A DNA stretch of 64,000 nt from Agrobacterium fabrum (GTDB lineage Bacteria; Pseudomonadota; Alphaproteobacteria; Rhizobiales; Rhizobiaceae). A program made the translations under genes and the position numbers. Positions 29,589 through 38,029 of this stretch are shown one piece after another. Below the pieces are notes generated by a model. The model made no database searches and had not been told where the DNA came from. It was given only the letters and a program-made list of their open reading frames with translations. Every line of letters begins with the position of its first letter. The first letter of the stretch is position 1. The stretch spans positions 1 through 64,000 of the forward strand of contig QFOL01000002.1 of NCBI GenBank assembly GCA_003241215.1. The letters run 5' to 3'.

Positions 29589-30022
29589 AGCGACAGCCTG
29601 TTTCCATATCCCGTTACAGCGAGCCCGGCACCATTGCCGATCTTGCCGCTCATCTCGAACGCAACAACGTTTCCGCCATTGAAATAGAGACACCAGATGG
29701 ATCATTGAAGATCGTTGCCATGGCAGGCGCTCAGGCCCCTGCCGCACAGCGCATTGAAGCGGCCAAAGTGCCGGCAAAGGCGGGGGATATTCTCGCCCGT
29801 GCACCGATGGCCGGCATCTTCACACCCGCGCATCCGCAGCGCCCCGACCGGGCGGTTCAGGTAGGACAATCCGTAGCGAAAGGCGAGATCGTCGCATTCA
29901 TCGCGGCCGGCCCCGTGCTTGTTCCGGTCATCGCCGAAAAAGCCGGCACCGTCAGCGAAATCGTGACGGAAACCAGTGCGCTTGTCGGCTATGGCTCCAC
30001 CCTTCTCAAGACCGAAACATGA
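29585..30022 (+). CDS. Biotinyl-domain protein lacking the biotin-accepting lysine
   Basis: 145 residues from a GTG start coupled to the biotin carboxylase stop. The C-terminal part has the biotinyl/lipoyl fold pattern (ILARAPMAGIFTPAHP, VGQSVAKGEIVAFI, EIVTETSALVGYGSTLL). At the hairpin tip where EAMKM should stand, it reads AAGPVLVPV: there is no lysine and no AMK. It therefore cannot carry biotin at the usual place. The N-terminal 60 residues resemble the first part of the real carrier (a helical segment, then DGSLKIVAM). A structural or scaffold subunit, or a decoy of the carrier, is possible. The frame is intact and tightly coupled on both sides, so it is not a dead gene. Confidence 0.8.
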   Translation: MKRQPVSISRYSEPGTIADLAAHLERNNVSAIEIETPDGSLKIVAMAGAQAPAAQRIEAAKVPAKAGDILARAPMAGIFTPAHPQRPDRAVQVGQSVAKGEIVAFIAAGPVLVPVIAEKAGTVSEIVTETSALVGYGSTLLKTET

Positions 30023-30732
30023 TGGTGCCGTCGATGAGCAACCTCCCGCTGAAAACGCCCCACCTCACCCCCGCCCATCTGGGCCTGCCGAAAATCTCGA
30101 TGATCGGTAACAAGACCTTTCTGATCGAAGCGCCCGGCGAGCTGGACCTGCCCGCCCAGCGGCGCATCTGGGCGCTGACGCGCGCATTGAAGGACCGCCC
30201 CGACGTGCTGGAACTCATACCCGGTATGACCAACCTGCTAATCGTGCTGCGCGGCACGCCTGAAGATGCCGGGCGTTTGCAAGATGAACTTCTCGATATC
30301 TGGCAAAGGGCGGCGGAACTCGATCTTCTGGGCAAGACCATCGAGGTGCCGACGACCTATGGCGGCGAGCACGCCATCGACCTTGCGGCGATCTGCGATT
30401 ATTCCGGCCTGCCGGACAGGGAAGTCGTGCGGCTGCATTTCGAGCGAACCTATACGGTTTTCGCCGTCGGCAGCGCACCGGGCTTCGGTTATCTCGGTGG
30501 TCTCGATCCGCGCATTTTCATGCCCCGCAAGAAAGTCCCTTCGCTACGCATGCTGAAGGGCATGGTGACGATTGGCGGCATGCAGTCCGGCATCTCGGTT
30601 CTGACCGGACCGAATGGCTGGAATTCGCTGGGCTTCACCGAAATCACCATGTTCGACGCCACCGCCGAACAGCCGGCGGTACTGGCGCCCGGAGACCGCG
30701 TTCGTTTCCTTCCCGAAAGGATCGAACTATGA
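30019..30732 (+). CDS. pxpB: PxpB/KipI family protein (AHS1 domain), 5-oxoprolinase subunit B-like
   Basis: 237 residues of the AHS1 (KipI) family, with VYGGEHAIDLAAI-type text and the landmark GSAPGFGYLGGLDPRIFMPRK. PxpB works with PxpA and PxpC as an ATP-dependent 5-oxoprolinase. The same fold forms one half of the carboxyl-transferase of urea amidolyase. Several ATGs exist (30019, 30022, 30034); 30019 gives the operon's four-base overlap. It overlaps the PxpC start by four bases. Confidence 0.88.
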   Translation: MMVPSMSNLPLKTPHLTPAHLGLPKISMIGNKTFLIEAPGELDLPAQRRIWALTRALKDRPDVLELIPGMTNLLIVLRGTPEDAGRLQDELLDIWQRAAELDLLGKTIEVPTTYGGEHAIDLAAICDYSGLPDREVVRLHFERTYTVFAVGSAPGFGYLGGLDPRIFMPRKKVPSLRMLKGMVTIGGMQSGISVLTGPNGWNSLGFTEITMFDATAEQPAVLAPGDRVRFLPERIEL

Positions 30733-31727
30733 TCCATATTCTTGCCTGCGGGCCGCTGAACACCGTCCAGGACCTCGGCCGCGCGGGTTACCGCAATATC
30801 GGCATCACCGCCACGGGCGCGATGGACCCCATCGCGCTCAGGGTCGGCAATATTCTCGTCGGCAATGGCGAGGATGCCGCGGCGATTGAAATCCAGACCT
30901 TTCCGTTCCGCATCGAATTCGAAGAGACGCTGACCTTCGCCGTAACCGGTGCGGATTGCGCCGCCCGGCTCAATGGTTCTGATCTGCCGCCTTACTGGTG
31001 CGCGCGGGCAGAAAAGGGTCAGATCCTCGAATTTTCGACACCGCTGAAAAATGCGCGCGCCTATCTCTGCCTTCAGGGCGGCATAGACGTTCCCGTGATC
31101 ATGGGATCACGCAGCACCTCGCTTCGCGGCTCCTTCGGCGGCCATGAGGGACGCCACCTCACCGCCGGCGACAGGCTGTCCGTCCTGCCATCCGCACCAC
31201 CGGCGCTGCCGGCAAGCGGCCTCGGTGTCATGCCGCTTGCGGAGGCGATGCCGGACATGTTTCCGGTATCTGACAAAGGCGAATTGCTGCTGAGAGCCAT
31301 TCCCGCCGCCGAACATGATCTTTTCGGCGAAGGTGCGGAACGTTTCTGGTCCGAAGCCTGGAAAATCACCTCGCAGAGCGACCGCACCGGCTACCGGCTT
31401 GCCGGCACGCCACTTATGCTTTCGGCTCCCGTCGAATTGCGCTCCTATGGCGTCATTCCGGGTGTGGTTCAGGTGCCGCCGGGCGGCGAGCCGATCATCC
31501 AGATGAGCGACGCCAACACGGCCGGTGGTTATCCCAAGATGGCCGGTATCATCGACAGCGATCTGTGGCGGCTCGGACAGGCGCGCATCGGCAGTCGCAT
31601 CCGCTTCGTGCAGGCAACGGTGCGCGAGGCGCTGGAGGTCGAACAGGCAATCGACGCCTATTTCGCGGATATCCGCAAGACCCTGCCACTGGTCACCGCC
31701 GCACTCGGCACGCTCACGAAACGATAA
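30729..31727 (+). CDS. pxpC: PxpC/KipA family protein (AHS2 domain), 5-oxoprolinase subunit C-like
   Basis: 332 residues of the AHS2 (KipA, biotin-dependent carboxyltransferase-like) family. It starts MIHILACGPLNTVQDLGRAGY and contains LCLQGGIDVPVIMGSRST, both family landmarks, plus PGGEPIIQMSDANTAGGYPK near the C-terminus. It pairs with PxpB; the two are fused in urea amidolyase. Its start is coupled to PxpB (ATGA overlap), and a 25-base gap with a strong GGAGAGGG site leads to PxpA. Confidence 0.9.
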   Translation: MIHILACGPLNTVQDLGRAGYRNIGITATGAMDPIALRVGNILVGNGEDAAAIEIQTFPFRIEFEETLTFAVTGADCAARLNGSDLPPYWCARAEKGQILEFSTPLKNARAYLCLQGGIDVPVIMGSRSTSLRGSFGGHEGRHLTAGDRLSVLPSAPPALPASGLGVMPLAEAMPDMFPVSDKGELLLRAIPAAEHDLFGEGAERFWSEAWKITSQSDRTGYRLAGTPLMLSAPVELRSYGVIPGVVQVPPGGEPIIQMSDANTAGGYPKMAGIIDSDLWRLGQARIGSRIRFVQATVREALEVEQAIDAYFADIRKTLPLVTAALGTLTKR

Positions 31728-31752
31728 TCCTGAAAAACAAGGAGAGGGAACC

Positions 31753-32520
31753 ATGAAGATCGATGTTAATTCCGACATGGGCGAAGGTTTCGGCGTCTAT
31801 AAGGTCTGCGACGACGAGAAGCTTATGGAAGTCGTCTCTTCGGCGAATATCGCCTGCGGCTTCCATGCCGGCGATCCGGAAATGATGGCGCGCATGGTGC
31901 GTCTCGCCAAACAGAACGGCGTCGGCGTCGGCGCCCATCCCGGCCTTGCCGACCGTCTCGGCTTCGGCCGCCGCGAAATTCCCGTTGATGCGGAGGAAAT
32001 GGAACAGCAGGTTCTCTACCAGCTCGGTGCGCTTTCGGCGATTGCGAGGGCGCAGGAGGTTGCGCTCTCCCATATCAGTTTCCATGCCGCCATGGGCAAC
32101 ATGATCAACCGCGATGCGGCGCTTGCGGATCGGATCATGAAAAAGATCAAAGCGGTCGATCCCAATCTCATCGTCTTTTCGATGCCGGACATGCTGATCG
32201 AAAAGGCGGCTCTGGATTGCGGGCTGAAGGTGCTCAACCTCTTTCTCGCCGACCGCGCTTATGATGTGAAGGGCCAGCTTGTGCCACGCAAGCTGCCCAA
32301 TTCCGTCATCAAGGAAGGGGGAAAAGTCCGCGCGCGGGTGCGCCAGTTTCTCGAAAATGGCACGGTCACGACCATCGAGGGCGAAATCATTCCCGTTCGC
32401 GCCAAATCGATCCTCGTCCACAGCGATACGCCCGGCTCACTTGAGCTTGCGCGCACGGTGCGCAGCGAAGTGGAAGCCTGCGGCGGCAGCGTCGTGCCGG
32501 CTCGCGAAGTGGTCGCCTGA
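31753..32520 (+). CDS. pxpA: PxpA/LamB-YcsF family protein, 5-oxoprolinase subunit A-like
   Basis: 255 residues, the normal length. The N-terminus MKIDVNSDMGEGFG and SANIACGFHAGDP are the defining YcsF/LamB motifs, followed by GAHPGLADRLGFGRR. It completes a PxpABC set that converts 5-oxoproline to glutamate in known systems. The presence of biotin carboxylase and two carrier-like proteins in the same operon suggests a different or additional carboxylation step here. A very good ribosome-binding site (GGAGAGGG) precedes the ATG. Confidence 0.9.
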   Translation: MKIDVNSDMGEGFGVYKVCDDEKLMEVVSSANIACGFHAGDPEMMARMVRLAKQNGVGVGAHPGLADRLGFGRREIPVDAEEMEQQVLYQLGALSAIARAQEVALSHISFHAAMGNMINRDAALADRIMKKIKAVDPNLIVFSMPDMLIEKAALDCGLKVLNLFLADRAYDVKGQLVPRKLPNSVIKEGGKVRARVRQFLENGTVTTIEGEIIPVRAKSILVHSDTPGSLELARTVRSEVEACGGSVVPAREVVA

Positions 32521-32666
32521 AGCACAAAAAGCACGGCACCGCATTCCATGTCAGGAGCACGGTGCATTTTGTCGGCTATGGAATACGGCACGGATTTCGA
32601 TCCGTCGCCAGCCGGGCCGCCTGAGCGACCCGGCCGCGAAATCATCAATTCAGCTGGATCACGTGA

Positions 32667-32999
32667 TTGCTGTCGCTCGTCCAGCTCAGTCTCACCCGGT
32701 CACGTGACGGTGTGCGCCTGTTCCGCTGGCAGGCGGCCCGCGATGTCGGGTGCATTCTCGATGTAAACCCGTCGGTCACAGCCTGGCGATGCATGCCGTC
32801 CCCGTTCGGAGTTGACGGGATCACCTATGTTCCGGATTTCCAGGTCTTCGACGAAGACGGTGCCACCCTTCGTCTGGACGCGCCCGATCGGGTTATTTCA
32901 GTGTATGGACCGCCCGCCCCATTTTGCCGACGATGCATCAAAATCCCGTATGACCTCACATCGAAGTCGTATTGGGGAAACGGCGGAAAATTCCCGTAA
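32667..32999 (+). pseudogene. Possible relic of a TnsA-like endonuclease N-terminal domain
   Basis: In the 543-base stretch between PxpA and the aminotransferase, one frame of about 110 codons contains RDGVRLFRWQAARD, LDVNPSVTAW and ITYVPDFQVFDEDG. This order of a short basic lead, D-x-(N/D)-P-x-V and Y-x-PDF resembles the N-terminal domain of TnsA-type (PD-(D/E)xK) endonucleases of Tn7-like elements. The last 20 codons look random and the catalytic EVK/EIK motif is absent. It could instead be a small unknown protein. The rest of the gap shows no gene. Confidence 0.3.
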
Positions 33000-33063
33000 C
33001 CTCCTTGTCATGCACCGGCGTCGCGACGACGCCTGCCTTCACCGTTACAATCGGAAATAATCC

Positions 33064-34263
33064 ATGCCCACTATCGCCCAACGCCTTAACAACGTCACCG
33101 TCTCAGCTTCGCTCGCCATGACCCAGAAAGCTCGCGATCTCGCGGCTCAGGGCATCAAGGTCATCAGCCTGTCGTCCGGCGAACCGGATTTCCCGACCCC
33201 TGCCCACGCAGTGGAAGCGGCGCATGCCGCGGCCCTTGCCGGCGACACGAAATATCCGCCGGCCGACGGAACGCCTGCGCTGCGGGCCGCGATCCAGCGG
33301 AAGTTCAAGCGCGACAATAATCTCGACTACGATCCGAGCCAGATTCTGGTGGCAGGTGGCGGCAAGCAGATCATCTTCAACGCCATCATGGCCACCTGCG
33401 ACCCGGGCGATGAGGTCGTCATTCCCGCGCCGTCCTGGATCAGCTATGCCGATATCGTGAAGTTCGCGGGCGCCGTGCCCGTGCCGGTGGTTTGCCCGGA
33501 GAATAACGGTTTCCGCCTGCGCGCCGAAGATCTCGAAGCCGCCATCACCCCGAAAACCAAATGGCTGCTTTTCAACTTCCCCAACAACCCCACGGGCGCC
33601 GCCTGCTCGCGCGCGGAAATGAAGGAAATCGCCGAGGTCATGCTGCGGCATCCGCTCTGGATCATGACCGACGACATGTATGAGCACCTGATCTATGACG
33701 ACTTCGAATTCTGCACCATCGCCGAAGTCGAGCCGCGCCTCTATGACCGGGTCCTGACCGTCAACGGCGCATCGAAAGCCTATGCCATGACCGGCTGGCG
33801 TCTCGGCTTCTGCGGCGGCCCGAAGGATCTCATCAAGGCCATCAGCAACGTCAATACCCAGAACAGCGGCGGTGTCGCGACCATCGTTCAGGCTGCCGCC
33901 GTCGCGGTTCTCGACGGCCCGCAGGATCTGCTGAAGGAGCGCGCCGATATCTACAAGACGCGCCGCGACTTCGTGCTCGGCAAGCTTTCGGAAATCGAGG
34001 GGCTTCGCTGCCACAAACCCGAAGGCGCCTTCTATATCTTCCCGAACATTGCCGCGCTGATCGGCAAGACGACGAAGGGCGGTACGAAAATCGAGAACGA
34101 TACCGATTTCGTCATGGCGCTTCTCGCCGAGCATCATGTTGCGACAGTGCAGGGCGCGGCCTATGGCCTCAGCCCCTTCTTCCGGCTTTCTTATGCCACC
34201 AGCATGGAAAACCTTGCCGAAGGCTGCGCCCGCATCGCCGAATTCTGCAATGGAATGAAATAG
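33064..34263 (+). CDS. Pyridoxal-phosphate aminotransferase, aspartate aminotransferase type
   Basis: 399 residues of class I/II aminotransferase fold, subgroup I-gamma/beta as in rhizobial AatA. The PLP Schiff-base lysine lies in VNGASKAYAMTGWRLG, the Asn/Pro motif is FPNNPTGAA, the aspartate contacting PLP is in TDDMYEHLIYDD, and the substrate-binding arginine is in FFRLSYA. The N-terminus RLNNVTVSASLAMTQKARDL is typical. It transaminates aspartate or related amino acids with 2-oxoglutarate. It is a likely partner of the 5-oxoproline/glutamate genes upstream, though separated from them by 543 bases. Confidence 0.92.
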   Translation: MPTIAQRLNNVTVSASLAMTQKARDLAAQGIKVISLSSGEPDFPTPAHAVEAAHAAALAGDTKYPPADGTPALRAAIQRKFKRDNNLDYDPSQILVAGGGKQIIFNAIMATCDPGDEVVIPAPSWISYADIVKFAGAVPVPVVCPENNGFRLRAEDLEAAITPKTKWLLFNFPNNPTGAACSRAEMKEIAEVMLRHPLWIMTDDMYEHLIYDDFEFCTIAEVEPRLYDRVLTVNGASKAYAMTGWRLGFCGGPKDLIKAISNVNTQNSGGVATIVQAAAVAVLDGPQDLLKERADIYKTRRDFVLGKLSEIEGLRCHKPEGAFYIFPNIAALIGKTTKGGTKIENDTDFVMALLAEHHVATVQGAAYGLSPFFRLSYATSMENLAEGCARIAEFCNGMK

Positions 34264-34273
34264 GGAGAACAGC

Positions 34274-34579
34274 ATGTTGGGAGGAAGTGGCCGTGTCATC
34301 ATGGTTTCCGGCGCATCGCGGGGCCTTGGCCTTGCGATCGCCAAAAGGCTTCACGAAGCCGGTTTCACCGTCGCGGCGGGGGCGAGAAATCCGGCCGCCA
34401 CCGCCCTTTGCCCCGGCTATATCGCAACCGATATGACCGTCGGCGAAACGGAAGTCAGCCGCGAGGACATGACCCAGCCGGACGATCTTGCCGAAATGGT
34501 GGAAACCCTGCTTCGCCTGCCGAACAACCTTTCGGTGGCCGAATTGCTGGTGAACTGCCGCAAGGAAGCAATGCTTTGA
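34274..34579 (+). pseudogene. Short-chain dehydrogenase with a large in-frame internal deletion
   Basis: 101 residues. The first 43 are a normal SDR start, with cofactor motif VSGASRGLGLAIAKRL. The sequence then jumps from AAGARNPAAT directly to ALCPGYIATDM, the motif after strand 6. About 130-150 residues are missing, including NNAG, the catalytic Ser and YxxxK. The frame is kept, so the remnant might still be translated, but it cannot be an active dehydrogenase. It follows the aminotransferase stop by 10 bases and is followed by a strong hairpin. Confidence 0.8.
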
Positions 34580-34585
34580 TCTTTT

Positions 34586-34620
34586 CCACGCGCGGCACCG
34601 GGAAACGGTGTCGCGCGTGG
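34586..34620. terminator. Strong bidirectional terminator hairpin
   Basis: Arms CCACGCGCGGCACCG (34586-34600) and CGGTGTCGCGCGTGG (34606-34620) form a 15-base-pair stem with one G-U pair and a GGAAA loop. A TTTT run on one flank (CTTTTCC) serves minus-strand transcription and CTTT follows on the plus side. It separates the convergent SDR relic and LysR gene. Confidence 0.8.
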
Positions 34621-34643
34621 CTTTAGAGCCGGCCTGGCCCTTT

Positions 34644-35549
34644 TTATTTCAGGGTCTCCGCCAGTTGCAGCAATATCTCCTTCACGGCAAGCGCCGGCTC
34701 GGAGAGCGGCGTATTGTCCGATACGCAGAAGGACAACGTTTCCTCGATCATCGGGCTGGCGATCTGCCTGACGACGATTTCCTCATTGGATTCCGCCACG
34801 ATACGGTCGGCGATGGCCTTGGGCGTGATGGTCGCGCCAAGCCCTGCATCCACGCCGCGCGCGATGGTCCTTACCGATTCCAGCTCCGCCATGACGATCA
34901 GATCCTTGCGGCTGCGGGTAAAGGCGAGATTGATGGCGCGGCGCACGAAATTATAGGTCGGCGGCAGAAGGAACGGCAAAAAAGCCAGGTCAGCGACCGT
35001 AATCGGCGCATCGCCCGGTTCCACGCCAAAGCTGCGATGCACGACCAGCACGAATTCCTCACGCAACAGCGGCGTGAACTTGACACCCCGGATCGGCCCG
35101 ACGCCGTGGATCAAACCCATTTCCAGACGACCGTTCATGATCATCTGGCTATAGGGCTGGCTGACGCTTTCCGTGATGTGCAGCAAAATGCCGGGATGCA
35201 GCCGCTTGGTTTCCTCCATCAGACGCAGCGAAAGCGTGGCGGCGCTGCTGAAGGGCGCAAGGCCCACCGACACCTTGCCGGAAAGCACAGCGCCCGCTTC
35301 CAGAGCCTCCGCCTGCGCCTGCTCCATCTGTCGCAGAATGACCTGCGCATGCCTGTAGACGACCTTGCCGGCATCGGTCATGACCACGCCCTGCTGGCTT
35401 CGGGTCAAGAGTTTCTGGCGGAAATGCTCCTCGATACTCGCCAGCTGCTGGCTGAGCGCCGGCTGGGCGATATGCAGCACGTCCGCCGCTCTGGTGATAC
35501 TCCCCATGTCGACAATCGTTATAAACGATTTCAGGCGCCTGATATCCAT
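34644..35549 (-). CDS. LysR-family transcriptional regulator
   Basis: 301 residues, standard LysR length. The N-terminal winged helix begins MDIRRLKSFITIVDMGSITR and contains AQPALSQQLASIE as recognition helix; residues 90-300 are the effector-binding domain. The text resembles the nitrogen-assimilation (Nac/Cbl-like) branch but that is not firm. There is no divergent target gene; the catabolic operon ending at 35686 is upstream on the same strand, 136 bases away. It could control that operon or the aminotransferase region. Confidence 0.9.
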   Translation of the reverse strand: MDIRRLKSFITIVDMGSITRAADVLHIAQPALSQQLASIEEHFRQKLLTRSQQGVVMTDAGKVVYRHAQVILRQMEQAQAEALEAGAVLSGKVSVGLAPFSSAATLSLRLMEETKRLHPGILLHITESVSQPYSQMIMNGRLEMGLIHGVGPIRGVKFTPLLREEFVLVVHRSFGVEPGDAPITVADLAFLPFLLPPTYNFVRRAINLAFTRSRKDLIVMAELESVRTIARGVDAGLGATITPKAIADRIVAESNEEIVVRQIASPMIEETLSFCVSDNTPLSEPALAVKEILLQLAETLK

Positions 35550-35685
35550 CTGCTGTTGATCATCCCATTACTGCTTGCAGAAACAAGATGCGCAATTTGC
35601 CGACAAAGTCCATCTTCCATTTCCCGCCCGGACATCTCCCCGCGGCGCACCTGACCGCGCGCCGCGGGCCGCTGGGCGGGAACCA

Positions 35686-37188
35686 CTATCTCTCCTGCAA
35701 ACGCAGGGCGCTCCAGAAGCCACGCAACTGTTCGGTCAGCTGCGTGTAGAGGCCATAACGCCGCCGGTAATGCGGGACCTGACCGGTATTCGGCCGGTAG
35801 GCATTCGCAACGCGGGTCATCGCCGCAACGGCCTCCTCATAACCCGGATAAAGCCCAACCGCCACAGCGGCGCCAATCGCCGCACCAAGCGCGCCCGTCT
35901 CGCGGGCCTCCGCGACACGCAGGGGAATTTCCAGAACATCCGCCATGATCTGCGGCCAATGCTGGCTGCGGGAACCGCCGCCGGACATGACGGCGCTTCC
36001 GACCGGCAACCCCGCCTCGCGCAGGACAGCGATATGGCGGCGGTGCTCGAAACAGACGCCCTCGAACAGCGCGCGCAGCATATGGCCTTCGCCATGCCAG
36101 CCGGCGAGGCCGTAAAACCCGCCGCGGAATTCCGCACCCAGCCTTGAGCCGAAGATAAAGGGATGAAAGAACGGATCGTCCGCCCGCGGCGTGACGGAAC
36201 CGACCAGCTCGTTGCAGCGCTCGAAGGCATGGTCGCCATGGTCGACACGGACACGATGCACGTACCATTCCAGATTGGCAGCGGATGTGGCGCTGGATTC
36301 AATGTTGACATAGCGGTCACGGCCGAAGGTCGTGACCATGAAGACATCCGGACTGATGACCGGCCTGTCCGCAAAAACCTGATTGATGCTCCAGGTACCG
36401 GCGATGATGGACGCTTCCCCGGCATTGATGACGCCCGATCCCATGGCGCTGGAAACGACATCGAAGAAACCGCCAATGACCGGCGTGCCTTCGGAAAGCC
36501 CTGTCAGGCGGGCGGCCTCGCGCGTTACATGGCCGACTATATCCGCCGATTCCACACAACGGGGGAAGAACGCGAACGCATCCTCAAGACCGTAAAGCGA
36601 CAGAAGTTCACGGTCGAGCACCGCTTCCGGCAAGGCAAGCAACCCTGCGCCGCTAAGGTCGGAAATATCATTGGCAAGGCAACCCGTCAGGCGGAAATTG
36701 ACGAAATCCTTGCAGAACAGAACCGTACCGGTCCGCGCATAGAGGTCGGGCGCGTGCCGTTTCACCCAGGCCAGAAGGCTGGGCGTCTGCGCCGGCCATG
36801 GCCGCTGCAGGCAGCGTGCCTGCAATAAGGACCCGCTCTTCCGGTCGAGCTCGGCCGCCATATCCGCGGCACGGCTGTCGAGCGACTGGATGCCGATGAG
36901 CGGTTGCTGTTTCTTGTCCAGCAGGTAAAGGCCGTTGCCGTGACCGGCGCAACCCACCGCCACGATGCTGCGGGGATCGACCGACGATTTCACCAGCAAC
37001 TGGCGGATCGCTTCGCAGCCGTTCCGCCACAATTCCTCGAGGTCCCGCTCGACGTAGCCTGGTTGAGGGAATGTCGAATGTCCATCGATAGCATGCTGCG
37101 CGATCTGCCGGCCCATCATGTCGAAAAGCACGGCCTTGATGACCGTGTTGCCGACATCCAGGCCCAATATGTGATTTCTCTCAGCCAC
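35686..37188 (-). CDS. FGGY-family carbohydrate kinase
   Basis: 500 residues with the FGGY kinase fold. The phosphate-binding motif ILGLDVGNTVIKAVLFD starts the N-terminal domain; GTWSINQVF and the C-terminal GGGSRSQHWPQIMADVL are the second ATP-binding segments. The text (GHGNGLYLLDKKQQPLIGIQSLDSRA) is closer to L-xylulokinase/LyxK-like members than to glycerol or AI-2 kinases. It should phosphorylate the imported polyol or ketose. It is the last gene of the minus-strand operon, overlapping the aldolase end by eight bases. Confidence 0.88.
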   Translation of the reverse strand: MAERNHILGLDVGNTVIKAVLFDMMGRQIAQHAIDGHSTFPQPGYVERDLEELWRNGCEAIRQLLVKSSVDPRSIVAVGCAGHGNGLYLLDKKQQPLIGIQSLDSRAADMAAELDRKSGSLLQARCLQRPWPAQTPSLLAWVKRHAPDLYARTGTVLFCKDFVNFRLTGCLANDISDLSGAGLLALPEAVLDRELLSLYGLEDAFAFFPRCVESADIVGHVTREAARLTGLSEGTPVIGGFFDVVSSAMGSGVINAGEASIIAGTWSINQVFADRPVISPDVFMVTTFGRDRYVNIESSATSAANLEWYVHRVRVDHGDHAFERCNELVGSVTPRADDPFFHPFIFGSRLGAEFRGGFYGLAGWHGEGHMLRALFEGVCFEHRRHIAVLREAGLPVGSAVMSGGGSRSQHWPQIMADVLEIPLRVAEARETGALGAAIGAAVAVGLYPGYEEAVAAMTRVANAYRPNTGQVPHYRRRYGLYTQLTEQLRGFWSALRLQER

Positions 37189-38029
37189 GATTATAGATGT
37201 CCCATGCTTCTTCGCCGCTCGCGCCCTGATGGATGATGGCCATCAGGGCCGTCACGACGGCCTTGGGATTGTCATGCTGATAGATATTGCGTCCGTAGAC
37301 CATCCCGTTCGCACCCTCGGCCATCAAGGCCGCCGATTTTGCCAGCACATTGCGCAAATCCTCTCGCCCTCCGCCCCGCACCAGCACCGGGCAGCGCGCC
37401 GCCTCGATCACCCTGTGAAAATCCGCGGGATTGCTGGTGGGATCGGCCTTGATGATATCTGCTCCCATTTCCGAGGCAAGACGAACAAGCGTCACGATCT
37501 TTTCAGCGTCACCATCCACCTGATAGCCGCCGCGCACATCATTGGGCAACATCACCAGCGGTTCGATCATCAGCGGCATGCCGAACCGATGGCAATCGGC
37601 CCGCACCCTGCTGATGTTCTCGACGCATTGGCGAAACAGGTCCGGCTCGTCCGGCAGCATGAACAGGTTCACGACGACGCAGGCGGCATCCATCTCCAGC
37701 GCGCCGATAATGGGGTCATGGTAGTTCTGGAGCTGCGACCACATGGTTCTGTGGCGCGTGGAATTATAGGGATTGCCCATGTCGATGCGCATGACGAGGG
37801 CCGGCTTGTCGCGCTCCGGCCTTTGTTGCAGCAGATCCGCCTGCCCATAGGCCATCTGGATGGCGTCGGGACCGGCCTCCGCCAGCCTGTCGACGGTCTT
37901 CGCCATATCCTCAAGCCCGACGAGGAAACTCGGCTCGTTGCAAACCCCGTGATCGATGGCCACGTCGAGGCAGCCGCCATTGCGGAACAGCCGGTTCATG
38001 CGCGCCTTTTTCGAAATCCGCATCATCAT
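37181..38029 (-). CDS. Class I aldolase, DhnA/LsrF/FbaB type
   Basis: 282 residues of the DeoC/FbaB/LsrF TIM-barrel family. The Schiff-base lysine is in MGADIIKADPTS and the phosphate-binding loop is VRGGGREDL and GMVYGRNIYQ. AIDHGV at the N-terminus is the family hallmark. It would cleave a ketose phosphate into dihydroxyacetone phosphate and an aldehyde. Three ATGs in a row (38029, 38026, 38023) follow a perfect AAGGAG; 38029 gives a four-base overlap with the GlpD-like stop. The exact aldehyde product is unknown. Confidence 0.85.
   Translation of the reverse strand: MMMRISKKARMNRLFRNGGCLDVAIDHGVCNEPSFLVGLEDMAKTVDRLAEAGPDAIQMAYGQADLLQQRPERDKPALVMRIDMGNPYNSTRHRTMWSQLQNYHDPIIGALEMDAACVVVNLFMLPDEPDLFRQCVENISRVRADCHRFGMPLMIEPLVMLPNDVRGGYQVDGDAEKIVTLVRLASEMGADIIKADPTSNPADFHRVIEAARCPVLVRGGGREDLRNVLAKSAALMAEGANGMVYGRNIYQHDNPKAVVTALMAIIHQGASGEEAWDIYNRG

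Noticed and set aside
27807-29804. 665-codon antisense frame over the biotin carboxylase genes
   Set aside because: Shadow of biotin carboxylase and carrier genes with strong motifs.
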